DNA from: Bog-257 sp963846715
GTDB taxonomy: Bacteria > Acidobacteriota > Terriglobia > Terriglobales > Acidobacteriaceae
Direction of reading: 5' to 3'
Length of the DNA stretch: 64,000 nucleotides
NCBI GenBank assembly: GCA_963846715.1
Contig: CAWJXA010000007.1
Location: 186,001-250,000, forward strand
Below, one piece after another: positions 1 through 9,227 of this stretch (position 1 is the first letter of the stretch; each line of letters opens with the position of its first letter). The notes beneath the pieces are model-generated. The model saw only the letters and a program-made list of their open reading frames with translations. It had not been told where the DNA came from and made no database searches. A program made the position numbers and the translations under genes.

Positions 1-258
1 CAGGTTCCGCGCGTCGCCAAAGCCAAGGCTGATGGCCTGGCCGAACGCTATGGCGCCGACGCCAAGACCTGCGGCTATTTCACGCTGCATCAGTTCGCCG
101 ACGTGGAACACGCACAAGTGTGGCATGACTTGCTGTCAGCGGAAGTGACCGCCCATCCCGAGCAGGCTTCCGACGCTTTGCAGGCAGCCGAGACCGCAGC
201 CCAGGCGTTGTGGCACGCGCTCGATGGCATGGAAGCCCGGCGAATGGCGACGGTATAG
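1..258 (+). CDS. C-terminal part of a heme-oxygenase-fold (TenA/PqqC/CADD-like) protein, partial
   Basis: The frame is open from the first base of the window and ends at TAG 256-258, giving the last 85 residues of a longer protein. The segment contains Tyr-Phe-x-x-His followed by DVEHAQVWHDLL, a spacing of acidic and histidine residues typical of the all-helical heme-oxygenase-like fold shared by TenA, PqqC, CADD and iron-containing redox enzymes. The tail is Ala-rich and helical. The N-terminal half lies outside the window, so substrate and exact family cannot be assigned; membership of this fold is an inference from the motif. Confidence 0.6.
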   Translation, partial: QVPRVAKAKADGLAERYGADAKTCGYFTLHQFADVEHAQVWHDLLSAEVTAHPEQASDALQAAETAAQALWHALDGMEARRMATV

Positions 259-437
259 AGGCTGTTCGAAACTCTGCTGGTCGGCCAACTGGTGGAAGAA
301 GGTATTATCAGCCACCCCGCGGCGACAGGTGATAGCCCACACCTTTCAGGTGTCGGGAAGGCGTAAGTGAGAAATCCCGAGTCCGCTTCAGCGGGCTGCA
401 GAGGTGTCGTAACAGCCTCCATAGGGGGAAGGGTTTT

Positions 438-478
438 GGTGGGTCCCCCTGCTTCAGCAGGGGGAGCTGGACTTTAGA
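438..478 (+). repeat. Half copy of the CCCCCTGC/GCAGGGGG palindromic repeat (core A)
   Basis: Positions 445-464 form a near-perfect hairpin (CCCCCTGCTTCAGCAGGGGG) followed by GAGCTGGACTTTAG. Together these match one end of the core-A repeat seen complete at 2647-2893 and 7395-7708. Only one half is present here. Bases 259-437 upstream also look like repeat debris (a short inverted repeat around CACACCTTTCAGGTGT); I see no gene between 259 and 1037. Confidence 0.8.
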
Positions 479-630
479 GTATGTGTGAATACTCAGTTTC
501 GTGTTCGCGTGTGGAGTTGAACGCGCGAAAATCGAGCCCCGTAGGGGCGGAAGTGAAGTTAGCCCAGGACGGAGCGCAGCGCAGTCCTGGGTAGAGTCGA
601 AAATGAGCCGGAGTCCGGTGGGGACGGCAC
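477..630 (+). repeat. Dispersed intergenic repeat, family D, copy 1
   Basis: Begins GAGTATGTGTGAATACTC (itself an inverted repeat), continues with a TCGAGCCCCG...GGGGCGG hairpin and a TTAGCCCAGGACGGAGC... palindrome, and ends GGGACGGCAC. A second copy at 11630-11865 shares all modules and ends at the same motif, which defines the repeat by direct comparison. It lies in a gene-free stretch, and nothing in it looks coding. Confidence 0.85.
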
Positions 631-1037
631 GGTTTTCACACAGACGCTTCCGCCCTTTCCGGCAGACCCTTTCCCGACGCTCATGGCTGATTGGCCCTGT
701 CCGTAACTCTATCGTCAACTCCTGGTTAGCTTTCGGATAGTTTGACTATCTCATCAGATAGCAGCGCTTTCCATCCACGCACAATCTCCCAAGCCTGTCA
801 GCGCCGGCGTGCCTTGCTACTCGTTGCAATCGCAATAGCTTGCTCGAGGCCACCATGAGGAGGAAGGATCTTCCCCCTGTGGAAGAGCGATTGCTATCAA
901 ACAATAGGTACGCGCCACTCTTGGCCGTTGTGGAGTACCGAACCAGGACGAAATGGCGGTACTTGCCCGATCTGCTTGCCGTTTTTCGCGAACTCTGCCG
1001 CCATAGCCAGACCGGCAGTAGCTTTTCGGAGGAATCC

Positions 1038-2570
1038 ATGAGCCACTTCGACGTAGCTGCTCCCGCTGCAGATAGCTCATTACCCAATTCAACCTCCGCC
1101 GCCCCCCAGTACGGACCGATCTACTCGGCTTATCCCAGGATGCTGGTCGGCTTCGGCTTGCTGGCGATATGGGGTGCGGCGCGGGTGGAAGCGTTGCGCT
1201 ATGACGCCGACATAAAAAGTTCGCTTACTGCGGCAGCTTTATTGGCCGGTCTGGCGGGTTATGTCTACTGGATGTTCTGTATCCATCGTATTCACAAGAT
1301 CCTGCGCGAGTACACCAAAGGCACGTATCCCATTGCCCCTTGGAAGTCCGTGACCTATCACTTTATTCCCGGGTATTCCCTGTATTGGATATTCAAATGG
1401 CCCGGTACCCTGGCGAAATTCGTCAGCAGCACGTCTAACTCCGACGGAAAGCCCTTACGGATGCGCGGGTGGCTCCCTGCCCTGGCGCTTCTGGTGGCTT
1501 CGGTGATGACGTCGCTGTTCGGCTTTGAAAAAGGCATTGGGCTGCAGCTTCTGCTGCTATTTGGCGCGGGGCTGTACGTTACCCGCAAACTGCAGGACCT
1601 GCTGCCCGCTCCCGAGCCGATCAGCCTGCGACGGCTCAAGCAATGGAAGGTTGCGGCTTCGGCTGGAGTAGGCGCCGCATTCAGCTTGCTTTTGTTTGAA
1701 GCCATCCGCGAATTCTTCTCGCCACACACTCCCAAACTGGAGAGAGAACATGAATTAGTGGCAATCCTCCTGGTCTCTGTGGGGGTGATGATTTTTCTGG
1801 AACCCCTGGCCGAGAAGGTACGCGATCTGCTGGTGCACGATCATCTTGTGCTGAGGACGAAAAAATCTTGGTGGTTGCGGCTCGCCATATTCGGGATCCT
1901 CGTCTTCACCAGCTTACTGCACGGTATGGCCCACACCGCGGTGGACAACTGGATGAAAGACCCGGACGGACATAAGAAGATAGCGGCGTTGGCTGCGGCA
2001 ATGTTGATTTCGGGTGGTATCACTTATTTCTGGATCGGCGCCGCCCACCTTCATCGTCCCCATGCCACCCTCAGCGGAGCCGTCGGCGGCGCGGCATTAG
2101 CGGTGGTGATTTCGTTCGGATTGGCCTCCGTCGTCGTCGCCCATGGCAACGGAAGCGGAGACGTCACCAATCGCCTGGAAGAGCATTTCGCATTGCCTGG
2201 GGTCCCGCTTATGGTTACGCACCAACTCGAAAATGGGGCCTTGGACATCAAAACACTGCTGTTCATGGCGGTTCCATGGCTACTGATGGGCCTTGCCGGA
2301 GGGGCTGTCATTGATCGCCGCTGGATGCACTGCTGCGCGGGCAGCCTGGCACTCAGCGTTGTCGTCGCGGGCATTGTCGGTGGCTTGCTGCTGCGATTCT
2401 TCAGTTCGGGCTGGGCCCAGACCTTTGCGCACCTGCCGGCGGTGGCAGGATGGGTGGTGGCGCTCATCGTTTGCTGCTCCCCCAGGACGCTGGGGCTTGA
2501 CGCAGCGCCTTCACATTCCGTCCACCGGGCCCATTCTCCGGCGCTGGCAAGCGCAGTGGCTTCCTCTTGA
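1038..2570 (+). CDS. Polytopic membrane protein of unknown function
   Basis: 510 residues. The frame is open from 840, but ATG 1038 is preceded by GGAGGAATCC, a strong ribosome-binding site, so it is chosen as start. The N-terminal 30 residues are soluble. They are followed by about a dozen hydrophobic segments. Between the second and third lies a conserved-looking cytosolic stretch, RIHKILREYTKGTYPI, followed by PWKSVTYHFIPGYSLYWIF, reminiscent of small DUF-type membrane domains. The C-terminus is Ser/Ala/His rich. No catalytic motif is visible. It stands alone between repeat-bearing intergenic regions; function unknown. Confidence 0.75.
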   Translation: MSHFDVAAPAADSSLPNSTSAAPQYGPIYSAYPRMLVGFGLLAIWGAARVEALRYDADIKSSLTAAALLAGLAGYVYWMFCIHRIHKILREYTKGTYPIAPWKSVTYHFIPGYSLYWIFKWPGTLAKFVSSTSNSDGKPLRMRGWLPALALLVASVMTSLFGFEKGIGLQLLLLFGAGLYVTRKLQDLLPAPEPISLRRLKQWKVAASAGVGAAFSLLLFEAIREFFSPHTPKLEREHELVAILLVSVGVMIFLEPLAEKVRDLLVHDHLVLRTKKSWWLRLAIFGILVFTSLLHGMAHTAVDNWMKDPDGHKKIAALAAAMLISGGITYFWIGAAHLHRPHATLSGAVGGAALAVVISFGLASVVVAHGNGSGDVTNRLEEHFALPGVPLMVTHQLENGALDIKTLLFMAVPWLLMGLAGGAVIDRRWMHCCAGSLALSVVVAGIVGGLLLRFFSSGWAQTFAHLPAVAGWVVALIVCCSPRTLGLDAAPSHSVHRAHSPALASAVASS

Positions 2571-2646
2571 ACTGCATGCCCGCTGAAGATCACTCAGCGG
2601 CGTGGCCTTAACTTCAATGGCGAAGCTTCGAAGGGGCCCGGCTCCA

Positions 2647-2893
2647 GAGGCTGCAGAAAAGCTGGCAAACGCTCTTGGTGGGAGCCCCCTGCTTCAGCAG
2701 GGGGATCTGGACTTTAGTCCAGCGGAAAAGCTCTACTGTTAAAACGGGCTTTAGCCCTGGGTTTTCCAGTCCCCGGCGCTAAAGCGCGTGACCAAAGCCC
2801 ACCCTTTTCCGGAGGGCTGAAGCGCTCCTCCCCCGCATAAATGCGAGGGCTCCCACCGGGGAATACACTCCAACTTCGACTTTTTCCGCAGCC
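2647..2893. repeat. Nested palindromic element, core A (copy at 2.7 kb)
   Basis: Inner inverted arms AGAGGCTGCAGAAAA on the left and TTTTTCCGCAGCC on the right enclose a core. The core reads GGGAGCCCCCTGCTTCAGCA, then a GGACTTTAGTCC palindrome, GGGCTTTAGCCC, GGCGCTAAAGCGC, GGGCTGAAGCGCT, and CCCCCGCATAAATGCG. The core is a series of short palindromes, each differing from the next. Complete homologous copies lie at 7395-7708, 13816-14087 and 19738-19970. Confidence 0.85.
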
Positions 2894-2907
2894 CGTGAAG
2901 CCGTGTC

Positions 2908-3411
2908 CTATTGCGCTCTTACCACGGAGATGGTCGTCAACATTCTGACCCGACGCGCCGGACGCTTGTCTCCGGGCACCACCAGTCGGAGAGGGCCATC
3001 GTGCGCCGGCAGCGGCTGGCCATCGACCTTCGTAGCCACGATTACTTGAACGTTGGAGAAGCCGGGATCAAGCTCCGCGATCGAGAAAACCACGCGGTAT
3101 CCATCTGATGCCTCCGCGACCACATAATCGGCCAACTCTTTACCGCGAAGGTTATCGCCCATGGCGACGCCTGCTTGGGTGAGCAGGTCGCGCAGGTTCA
3201 CTCCATCGTACTCGTGCTTTTTTCCGTCATGGTCAGTTGCCGTCACGTGGACACGGTGGCAACTTGGCGAAGTCTGCTGGCCCATCTTTAGCGACTGGCC
3301 GGTGATCGTCTTCACCACTAGAGCCGCTTCAGGAACCAGCGCTTGCTGCTGGGCCATGGCAGTGATGGTGACGGCCAGAATCAGTACGATCAACGAACTT
3401 GACGCTTTCAC
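2908..3411 (-). CDS. Small secreted molybdopterin-dependent oxidoreductase-like protein
   Basis: 167 residues from GTG 3411, chosen because AAGGAA lies ten bases upstream and it places a typical signal peptide (SSLIVLILAVTITAMA) at the N-terminus; the frame stays open to 3468. The mature part resembles the compact sulfite-oxidase-type molybdopterin domain: YDGVNLRDLLTQAGV, a segment YVVAEASDGYRVVFSIAELD, and RLVVPGDKRPARRVR near the end. Such stand-alone domains usually lack evidence for cofactor binding, so enzymatic activity is uncertain. It is probably exported to the periplasm. It is monocistronic, with repeats on both sides. Confidence 0.75.
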   Translation of the reverse strand: MKASSSLIVLILAVTITAMAQQQALVPEAALVVKTITGQSLKMGQQTSPSCHRVHVTATDHDGKKHEYDGVNLRDLLTQAGVAMGDNLRGKELADYVVAEASDGYRVVFSIAELDPGFSNVQVIVATKVDGQPLPAHDGPLRLVVPGDKRPARRVRMLTTISVVRAQ

Positions 3412-3446
3412 GGTATAGCGGTTCCTTAATAGATGTATCCGATTTG

Positions 3447-3737
3447 TACGGGTAGTGCGGCGCTTCATTCAGCGCCGCGTTCCGCCTCCGGCCCAACACT
3501 CCGCTTAAGCGATTGTTGTCCTCGCCCCTATACGCGGGCCTGAAGAGACTGTGTCGCAACCGGAAATGCAATTTCGTAGTGGGACAAAAAGGTCGAATCC
3601 TAATTGAGCCAGCCGCGCAGCGGCGGCAGCGCATTGAGCCCGGGGCGCAAGCCCCGGGTGTGAATGGGAAAAATTCCCGAGCCGCGTAGCGGCGACATGG
3701 GTTGTGACACAGTCCCTGAAGGCCCGCACTACCCGTA
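3447..3737. repeat. Composite nested palindromic repeat between two leftward genes
   Basis: Outer ends read TACGGGTAGTGCGGCGC and its inverse GCCCGCACTACCCGTAT. Inside lies a second inverted pair, GACTGTGTCGCAACC near 3548 and GGTTGTGACACAGTC near 3700, enclosing small hairpins (GCCCGGGGCGCAAGCCCCGG, GGGAAAAATTCCC). Half copies of the inner arm occur near 26050 and 59530. The element fills most of the gap between the molybdopterin-like gene and the TonB receptor; no coding capacity is apparent. Confidence 0.8.
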
Positions 3738-3810
3738 TGAGCGGATGCGCCAATCTGGGGGGGTGCTCTAGACTCCCCCTGTGAGAGCAGCTTCAAAGCC
3801 CGGAACTATA

Positions 3811-3894
3811 AAGAGCCCGGAGGGCGACACAATCGTAGTCCAGCGCGTAAGCGCTGCGTAAGCCCGCCTTTCGGCCCGAGCCCCAGGGCGGCAC
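3811..3894 (+). repeat. Dispersed repeat, family E, copy 1
   Basis: Starts at AAGAGCCCGGAGGGCGACAC, contains the palindrome CAGCGCGTAAGCGCTG, and ends CCCCAGGGCGGCAC. A second copy with the same order of modules lies at 22971-23058. It sits just downstream of the stop codon of the TonB receptor gene. Confidence 0.75.
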
Positions 3895-3917
3895 CGGCTC
3901 CCACTCTGTGGTACATC

Positions 3918-6900
3918 TTACCAAAGCAGCTTCAACGCAAACTGCACCTGCCGCGCTGTCGTCGACGTGCTGGTGATGGCCCCGGCCGTGCCCGAAACTC
4001 CCGTGGGCGTAAACACGATGAGATTCGGCGTGTTGAAATTTGCCCGGTTCAGCAGGTTGAAGATCTCCGCGCGAAATTGCAGCGACAGCCGCTCGCGCAA
4101 TACCGTGTCTTTGACTGCGGAAAAATCCCAGGTCGCAAGCCCCGGCCCGGTCAGGGTATCTCTTCCCAGATTGCCAAAGAATCCGCTGTTGGCCGGCGGC
4201 TGCAGAAATGCGGCCGGATTAAACCACTGCGCCGGAGTTCCCAGAATCGCCGAGCCGGTGAAATTCGGATTCACAAACGGCCTCACCGGATTGCGCGTGT
4301 CCCCGTTATTCGAAGGGTTGTAGCTGAGCTGAGGCGTGAACGGGAATCCCTGCTGCAACAGGACGATGCTGTTGACCGACCATCCACTCACCAACGCATT
4401 GCTGAAGCCTTGCAGGCTGTTGGCAAACGCTTTTCCTTTCCCGAATGGCAATAGATAGACGACGCTGATGACACCGACATTTCTTACATCGTAGGTCGCA
4501 GGCCCCCAGTCGGCGCTTATGTCGTACGGATTTGCCACCAGCCCCGGCGCATTTCCCGCGGTCGTGCCATTCAACGAGTCGCCATCGTCCAAGGCCTTTG
4601 ACCAGGTATAAGCCGCCCGGAACGAGATATCGTGGCTGAACCGATGGTTCAGGTCAACTTGCAGCGCATTGTAACTGCTGTCGCCGATGGAAAACCATGT
4701 CCAGGTATTGGCCAGGGTCGGGTTTGCCTTCGGACTTCCGGCCGGAATGTAATAGGACCCTGCCGGCACAGGCGTTCCGGCCAACCCGGCGGGAAAGCTC
4801 TTGGGATACGTCGCTGGACAGGGTGACGCGGGGCAAATAGTCGGCACCGGTGTGTTGGCGTCGAGGCCGACGAGCTCGTGGTATCCGTGGGACCCGACAT
4901 AGCCCAGCGTTAACGACGTATTCGGGCTCAGAGCCTGTTCTACTCGCAGCGAATACGAAATCAGCGTCGGCATCTTCAGATTAGGCTGCACGCCTCCGGG
5001 AACCAGCAGCGCTTTCTTCGGCACCGGCGCTAGAGGGTTGATGGGAAGCTGGGACACCGGCAGCGCCGCAATGCTGTAGGTCGGATTGAAAGGCGCATTC
5101 TGGTCCATGCGATATCCCAGCGCATCCTGCAGTTCGTTGTAGATGCCGAACCCGGCCCGGACCACGGTCTGCCCCTGATAGGGACTCCACGCGAAGCCGA
5201 TGCGCGGCTCGGGCAGGAACTTCGCATTGTTGGTCGTGAACGCGCTGCTGGCGATGCGCGGCTGGTCGGAGATAACTCCATCCGTGAAGGTGTAGTTGGC
5301 GGCGCGCCCATGGGCTTCATTCCAGCCGGTGGAAAACTCGCCGCGGAAGCCCAGCGTCAGCGTCAACTTGGGGCTCACGCGAATCACGTCTTGCGCATAC
5401 AGAGCGCCGAACAGTGAGCGCCAGTTCATCTCCGTGGGTGCCGGATCGTACAGGAACGAACTCGTCGTTCCCTTCAGGAAAGTCTGCAGGCTGGCGAACG
5501 TCGCCTGCCCATATTGGCTGAGGGCAATGGTTTCATTCGACTGGAATTGTTGGAACCACGCGCCGAAGCTGAACTGGTGCGCGCCGTGCGTCCAGCTTAC
5601 CCTGTCTTCGTAGGTGTACAGGTTTCGGGCCATGGTCAGGTTGCTTCCATTATTGCTTCCCGCCAGGCCAAGCTGCGCCTGCGGATTAGAAGCCGCACTT
5701 CCGCCCACCACCACCGCGCCTACAGGATGTCCCACCAGGAAGCCGGGAACGTCGGCCGCAGGCGTGTCCGGCGTGGGCTCTCCCGTGAAAAAGTATCCGG
5801 CTCGCGAATAACCGAACCGTGCCGTGTTCAGCAACGTCGACGAGAAGACGTGCGTCTCCTCCAGGCTGGCGACCTGCTCCCGCAGATTCAGTATGTCGGT
5901 GCTGTAAGGATTAAGCGTAGTTGCAGTGACGTCGGCACCGTCGTCGATGGTGTACACGCCCGAGAAATTATCTTTCGAAGAAAAGGTATGATCGAGTCGA
6001 ACGGTCCCAAAGTATTCCCGAATGGTTTGCAAGGGACTGCTGGACACCGCCGCGATACCGTTAAAGTCGGGACCGCTGGGCGTCGGCGTGGGCCACAGGT
6101 TCAACAGAGGCTTCACGCTCGCCACCGCGGCCGCACGCGAGGCCAGATCGGGTACAAACGCCACCGAAGTTTGATGCAGGTTCTGGATGAAGCCCTCGAA
6201 GTTGGCGAAGATGAAGGTCTTGTCTTTCTGGATCGGCCCTCCCAGCGCGGCCCCAAATTGATTGCGCTGAAACGGCGGCGCCGATCCCTGGTCAAAATAA
6301 TTGGAAGCATCCAGCGCGTTGTTGCGCAGATATTCATACAGCGCGCCATGCCACTGGTTGCTTCCCGACTGCGTAACAATGGTCACTTGCCCGCCGGGAC
6401 GCTTGCCATATTCCGCGCCATAGGAGTCACGCAGAACATTGAATTCGCGCACCGCCTCGACGCCCAGCAGATTTTGGCTGGGCCCGCCCGGCTGCATGTT
6501 GTTCTCGGCCGCGCCGGTGAATTCCACTCCGTTCAGCAGAAACAGGTTCTGCTGCGGACGATTCCCCGAAACCGCAAAGTTGTTGCCGGTGGTTGAGTTC
6601 GAGACGCCGATGCCGCCGGTCTTCTCCCATGTGAAGTTCACGATTCCAGGATTGAGAGTTACCAGTAGATCGTAGCTGCGTCCATTCAGCGGAAGTTCTT
6701 TCACTTCCTTCTCTCCCACCAGGCCGGAGATGTCTTGCGTGGTCGCATTCACAATCGGCGCGTCACCCGCCACAGTTACATGTTCCTGCACGTTGCCGAT
6801 CTGCAGATTTAGGTCCACCGTGGCGTCCTGTCCTACAACCAGGGAAATCCCCGTGCGCACTCGCTCCGCAAATCCCATCTTCGTCGCTCGCACCTGGTAC

Positions 6901-7133
6901 TGACCGACCGGCAGGGCGACCAATTCGTATCGTCCGGCCTGGTCCGTGATCGCTGTGCGCGACAACCCTGTGTCCACATTTTCGGCAGTCACCGTCGCGC
7001 CCGATACCACCGCGCCGGTTGGGTCCGTCACCCGGCCTGACAAGCTTGCCGAAACCTGTGCGTGAGCGCCCAGCGAAGCGAAGCACAACAAAGCTAGCAA
7101 CAGGAACGGCGCCCGACAATTGGCGAGAAGCAT
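3918..7133 (-). CDS. Oar-like TonB-dependent outer-membrane receptor
   Basis: 1071 residues. ATG 7133 is preferred over the upstream GTG 7145 because GAGG lies six bases before it and it opens directly into a signal peptide (LLLALLCFASLGAHAQ). Residues about 30-115 form a carboxypeptidase-regulatory-like beta-sandwich (SGRVTDPTGAVVSGATV ... GRYELVALPVGQYQVRA). A plug domain follows (KELPLNGRSYDLLVTLNPG), then a long beta-barrel ending LKLLW, with an aromatic last residue as in outer-membrane porins. This architecture is expanded in Acidobacteriota and is thought to import large substrates, often glycans. No substrate can be named from the sequence, and no sus-like partner gene adjoins it. Confidence 0.92.
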   Translation of the reverse strand: MLLANCRAPFLLLALLCFASLGAHAQVSASLSGRVTDPTGAVVSGATVTAENVDTGLSRTAITDQAGRYELVALPVGQYQVRATKMGFAERVRTGISLVVGQDATVDLNLQIGNVQEHVTVAGDAPIVNATTQDISGLVGEKEVKELPLNGRSYDLLVTLNPGIVNFTWEKTGGIGVSNSTTGNNFAVSGNRPQQNLFLLNGVEFTGAAENNMQPGGPSQNLLGVEAVREFNVLRDSYGAEYGKRPGGQVTIVTQSGSNQWHGALYEYLRNNALDASNYFDQGSAPPFQRNQFGAALGGPIQKDKTFIFANFEGFIQNLHQTSVAFVPDLASRAAAVASVKPLLNLWPTPTPSGPDFNGIAAVSSSPLQTIREYFGTVRLDHTFSSKDNFSGVYTIDDGADVTATTLNPYSTDILNLREQVASLEETHVFSSTLLNTARFGYSRAGYFFTGEPTPDTPAADVPGFLVGHPVGAVVVGGSAASNPQAQLGLAGSNNGSNLTMARNLYTYEDRVSWTHGAHQFSFGAWFQQFQSNETIALSQYGQATFASLQTFLKGTTSSFLYDPAPTEMNWRSLFGALYAQDVIRVSPKLTLTLGFRGEFSTGWNEAHGRAANYTFTDGVISDQPRIASSAFTTNNAKFLPEPRIGFAWSPYQGQTVVRAGFGIYNELQDALGYRMDQNAPFNPTYSIAALPVSQLPINPLAPVPKKALLVPGGVQPNLKMPTLISYSLRVEQALSPNTSLTLGYVGSHGYHELVGLDANTPVPTICPASPCPATYPKSFPAGLAGTPVPAGSYYIPAGSPKANPTLANTWTWFSIGDSSYNALQVDLNHRFSHDISFRAAYTWSKALDDGDSLNGTTAGNAPGLVANPYDISADWGPATYDVRNVGVISVVYLLPFGKGKAFANSLQGFSNALVSGWSVNSIVLLQQGFPFTPQLSYNPSNNGDTRNPVRPFVNPNFTGSAILGTPAQWFNPAAFLQPPANSGFFGNLGRDTLTGPGLATWDFSAVKDTVLRERLSLQFRAEIFNLLNRANFNTPNLIVFTPTGVSGTAGAITSTSTTARQVQFALKLLW

Positions 7134-7394
7134 CTTTTCCCTCACTCATTTTTGCGACAGGCATATCTCTGTGATGGCCCCCAGGGTAGGCAATGGCGGC
7201 CGGAATCGGATGGGATTCCGGCCGCACACTTCCACCTCGCTCCTCCCCCAAGGGCAAAGGACTCCACGATTTAATCGAATAGAACCGTTAATGTCAAACG
7301 GCTTTTGATGGCTACTAAAAGAGTGCGTTTCAGCCGCTGTTTTGAAGGGGCGCACCCTTACAACTTGCGGTGAAAAGTCACCTTCCGACGGATT

Positions 7395-7708
7395 TGTGTC
7401 AGGGCACGACTTAGAGGCTGCTGAAAAACTCGGGGAAAGGTCTTGATGGGAGAGGTTTGGTGGGAGCCCCCTGCTTCAGCAGGGGGAGCTGGACTTCAGT
7501 CCAGCGGAAAAGCGTCTGTTTTCGAAAGCGGGCTTCAGCCCTGGGCCTTCCGATCCCCAGCGCTAAAGCGCAAGATCATCAAAGAGCAATTTTTTCCGGA
7601 GCGCTGAAGCGCTGCTCCCCCGCATAAATGCGGGGGCTCCCACCAAGAAATATGTCCACCAAGCCATGGTCTGACTTTTTCCGCAGCCTCTTTAGTCGTG
7701 CCGATAAG
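7395..7708. repeat. Complete nested palindromic element: outer arms + inner arms + core A
   Basis: Left outer arm GTGTCAGGGCACGACTT (from 7395) is followed at once by inner arm GAGGCTGCTGAAAAA (7414). On the right, inner arm TTTTTCCGCAGCCTC (7676-7690) is followed by outer arm TTTAGTCGTGCCGATAAG. Between them is core A, ending in CCCCCGCATAAATGCGGGGG. This is the clearest example showing that two independent inverted-repeat shells are nested around an exchangeable core. Confidence 0.88.
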
Positions 7709-7715
7709 TCTTAGT

Positions 7716-7787
7716 GCTGTATCTGAAGCGCCCACGGCGGAACAGTCGGCAGTAGCATGATCCTTTGCCGGGCGCTTCGGATACAGC
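7716..7787. other. Inverted repeat at probable left edge of the IS91-like element
   Basis: GCTGTATCTGAAGCGCCC (7716-7733) and GGGCGCTTCGGATACAGC (7770-7787) are inverted copies with one mismatch, separated by 36 bases. The stem lies downstream of the leftward transposase gene and just outside the neighbouring palindromic repeat. That position would suit a terminal hairpin recognised by an HUH transposase; this role is inferred. Confidence 0.5.
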
Positions 7788-8036
7788 GACTTGAAGGAAG
7801 CCGCCCTGGGGGAAGCTATGTACTTTGAATGGGGCGAAGCGGGTGCGGAGGTTTAAGCAGCCCGCTGTGATCGGTATGATCTCCCGTTTTGAGGTCGTGT
7901 CGGAGCGGCGAAGCGTCGCACCGAGGCGTTCGGCCTAGGCGAGAAAAACAGGTAACAGAGCACTCCGGGACCGATGAGACAAGGGATCTCCGTGCGTGCC
8001 GGAGCACGAGTAGATGCCGAGGATGCGGATAGAGGT

Positions 8037-9227
8037 TCATGCTGCGCACTGCTCGGGTTGAGGTGGAGAGCGAAGCAGGAGTTGGACCGGGGTGAGCCGT
8101 TCGACGACGTGCATGGTTCCACCGCAGACTGGACAGTTCCATAGCGACTGAGGCTGGTGGGCGGGCGGCGATGCCGGTGAAGCAGTTATGTTCTCTGAGC
8201 CGTGGAGCAGTTGAAAGCAGAGCGGCAGGAGGATGGCGCGTTGCCGGTTGGCGAGGAAGCCGAAGTTGCGGATGCGTACGAAGCCACGTGGAAGCAGGTG
8301 CAGGAGAAAGCGGCGCAGGAACTCCTCCACATCCAGAGTCATGAGCCGCTTCTTGTTGCCATTGGCGGAGTCTCGCCAACGGAACGTAACCTCGCCATCG
8401 TTAAGAGTGACGAGTCTGTGGTTGGAGATGGCGACGCGGTGGGTGTAGGCGCCGAGATAACGTAGCACATGTTCCGGTCCACCGAAGGGTCGCTTGGAGT
8501 AGACGACCCAGTCATGGCGGAACAGTACCCGCAGCCATGCTGCGAGAGCACGCGGCTCCGCCATGGGCACGAGGCTGCCGTGGAACTGGAGGGTGCCTTC
8601 GCGGAAAGCAGTCTTCAGCGCAGCAACGAACTTACCGCGGAAGACACGGCTGAGCACGCCGATAGGCAGAAAAAAGGAGCGCCGGGCGGAGATCCATCTG
8701 GAGTGATCCGGCGCCAGACCACCGGCGGCCAGTACGCAGTGGACATGGGGATGAAACTGCAAGCGCTGATTCCAGCTGTGGAGCACGCTGAAGAAGCCAA
8801 TCTCGGCCCCAAGATGCCGGGGATCGCGAGCGATCTCAAGCAAGGTCTGGGCGCTGGCATGAAAGAGCAGGTTGTAAATCAGCCGCTTGTTCTGCAATGC
8901 GAGCGGGGCTAGTTCCCGCGGCAAGGTGAAGACGGCGTGTACATAGCGAATAGGCAGTAGTTCCTGTTCCCGCGCCTTGAGCCAGCGCAGGCGCGCGTTG
9001 CCCTGGCACTTGGGACAGTGACGATTACGACACGAGTTGTACGAGATGGCAGTATGTCCGCAGTCCGAGCACTGATCGCGATGTCCGCCCAGGGCGGCAG
9101 TACGGCAGCGCGTGATGGCCAGCAACACTTTTTGGTGTTGCCAGTTGATCCACTTGCGACTGTGTTCAAGAAATGCTTGTCCAGCACAGCGAACGATGTC
9201 AGCCACCTCCAGCGGCGGCCGGCTCAT
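8037..9227 (-). CDS. IS91-family HUH transposase
   Basis: 396 residues, the usual length for the family. Residues about 35-75 form a cysteine-rich zinc-binding head (CRTAALGG..., CSDCGH, CRNRHCPKC). The HUH metal site is HPHVHC (about residue 168), preceded by QRLQF. The tyrosine motif YLGAYTHRVAISNHRL lies at about residue 258. A further Cys pair near the C-terminus (CPVCGGTM) is also characteristic. The protein would nick single-stranded DNA through a covalent phosphotyrosine intermediate. The start ATG 9227 overlaps the recombinase stop by four bases, implying translational coupling. Confidence 0.95.
   Translation of the reverse strand: MSRPPLEVADIVRCAGQAFLEHSRKWINWQHQKVLLAITRCRTAALGGHRDQCSDCGHTAISYNSCRNRHCPKCQGNARLRWLKAREQELLPIRYVHAVFTLPRELAPLALQNKRLIYNLLFHASAQTLLEIARDPRHLGAEIGFFSVLHSWNQRLQFHPHVHCVLAAGGLAPDHSRWISARRSFFLPIGVLSRVFRGKFVAALKTAFREGTLQFHGSLVPMAEPRALAAWLRVLFRHDWVVYSKRPFGGPEHVLRYLGAYTHRVAISNHRLVTLNDGEVTFRWRDSANGNKKRLMTLDVEEFLRRFLLHLLPRGFVRIRNFGFLANRQRAILLPLCFQLLHGSENITASPASPPAHQPQSLWNCPVCGGTMHVVERLTPVQLLLRSPPQPEQCAA

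Noticed and set aside
501..740. 79-codon plus-strand frame
   Set aside because: Wholly inside the family D repeat; apparent coding comes from repeat modules.
5514..6596. 360-codon plus-strand frame
   Set aside because: Antisense to the TonB receptor; Arg/His-rich composition and no ribosome-binding site.
7853..8122. 89-codon minus-strand frame overlapping the end of the transposase
   Set aside because: Out of frame with the transposase, no start signal, and composition unlike a protein; treated as element end DNA.
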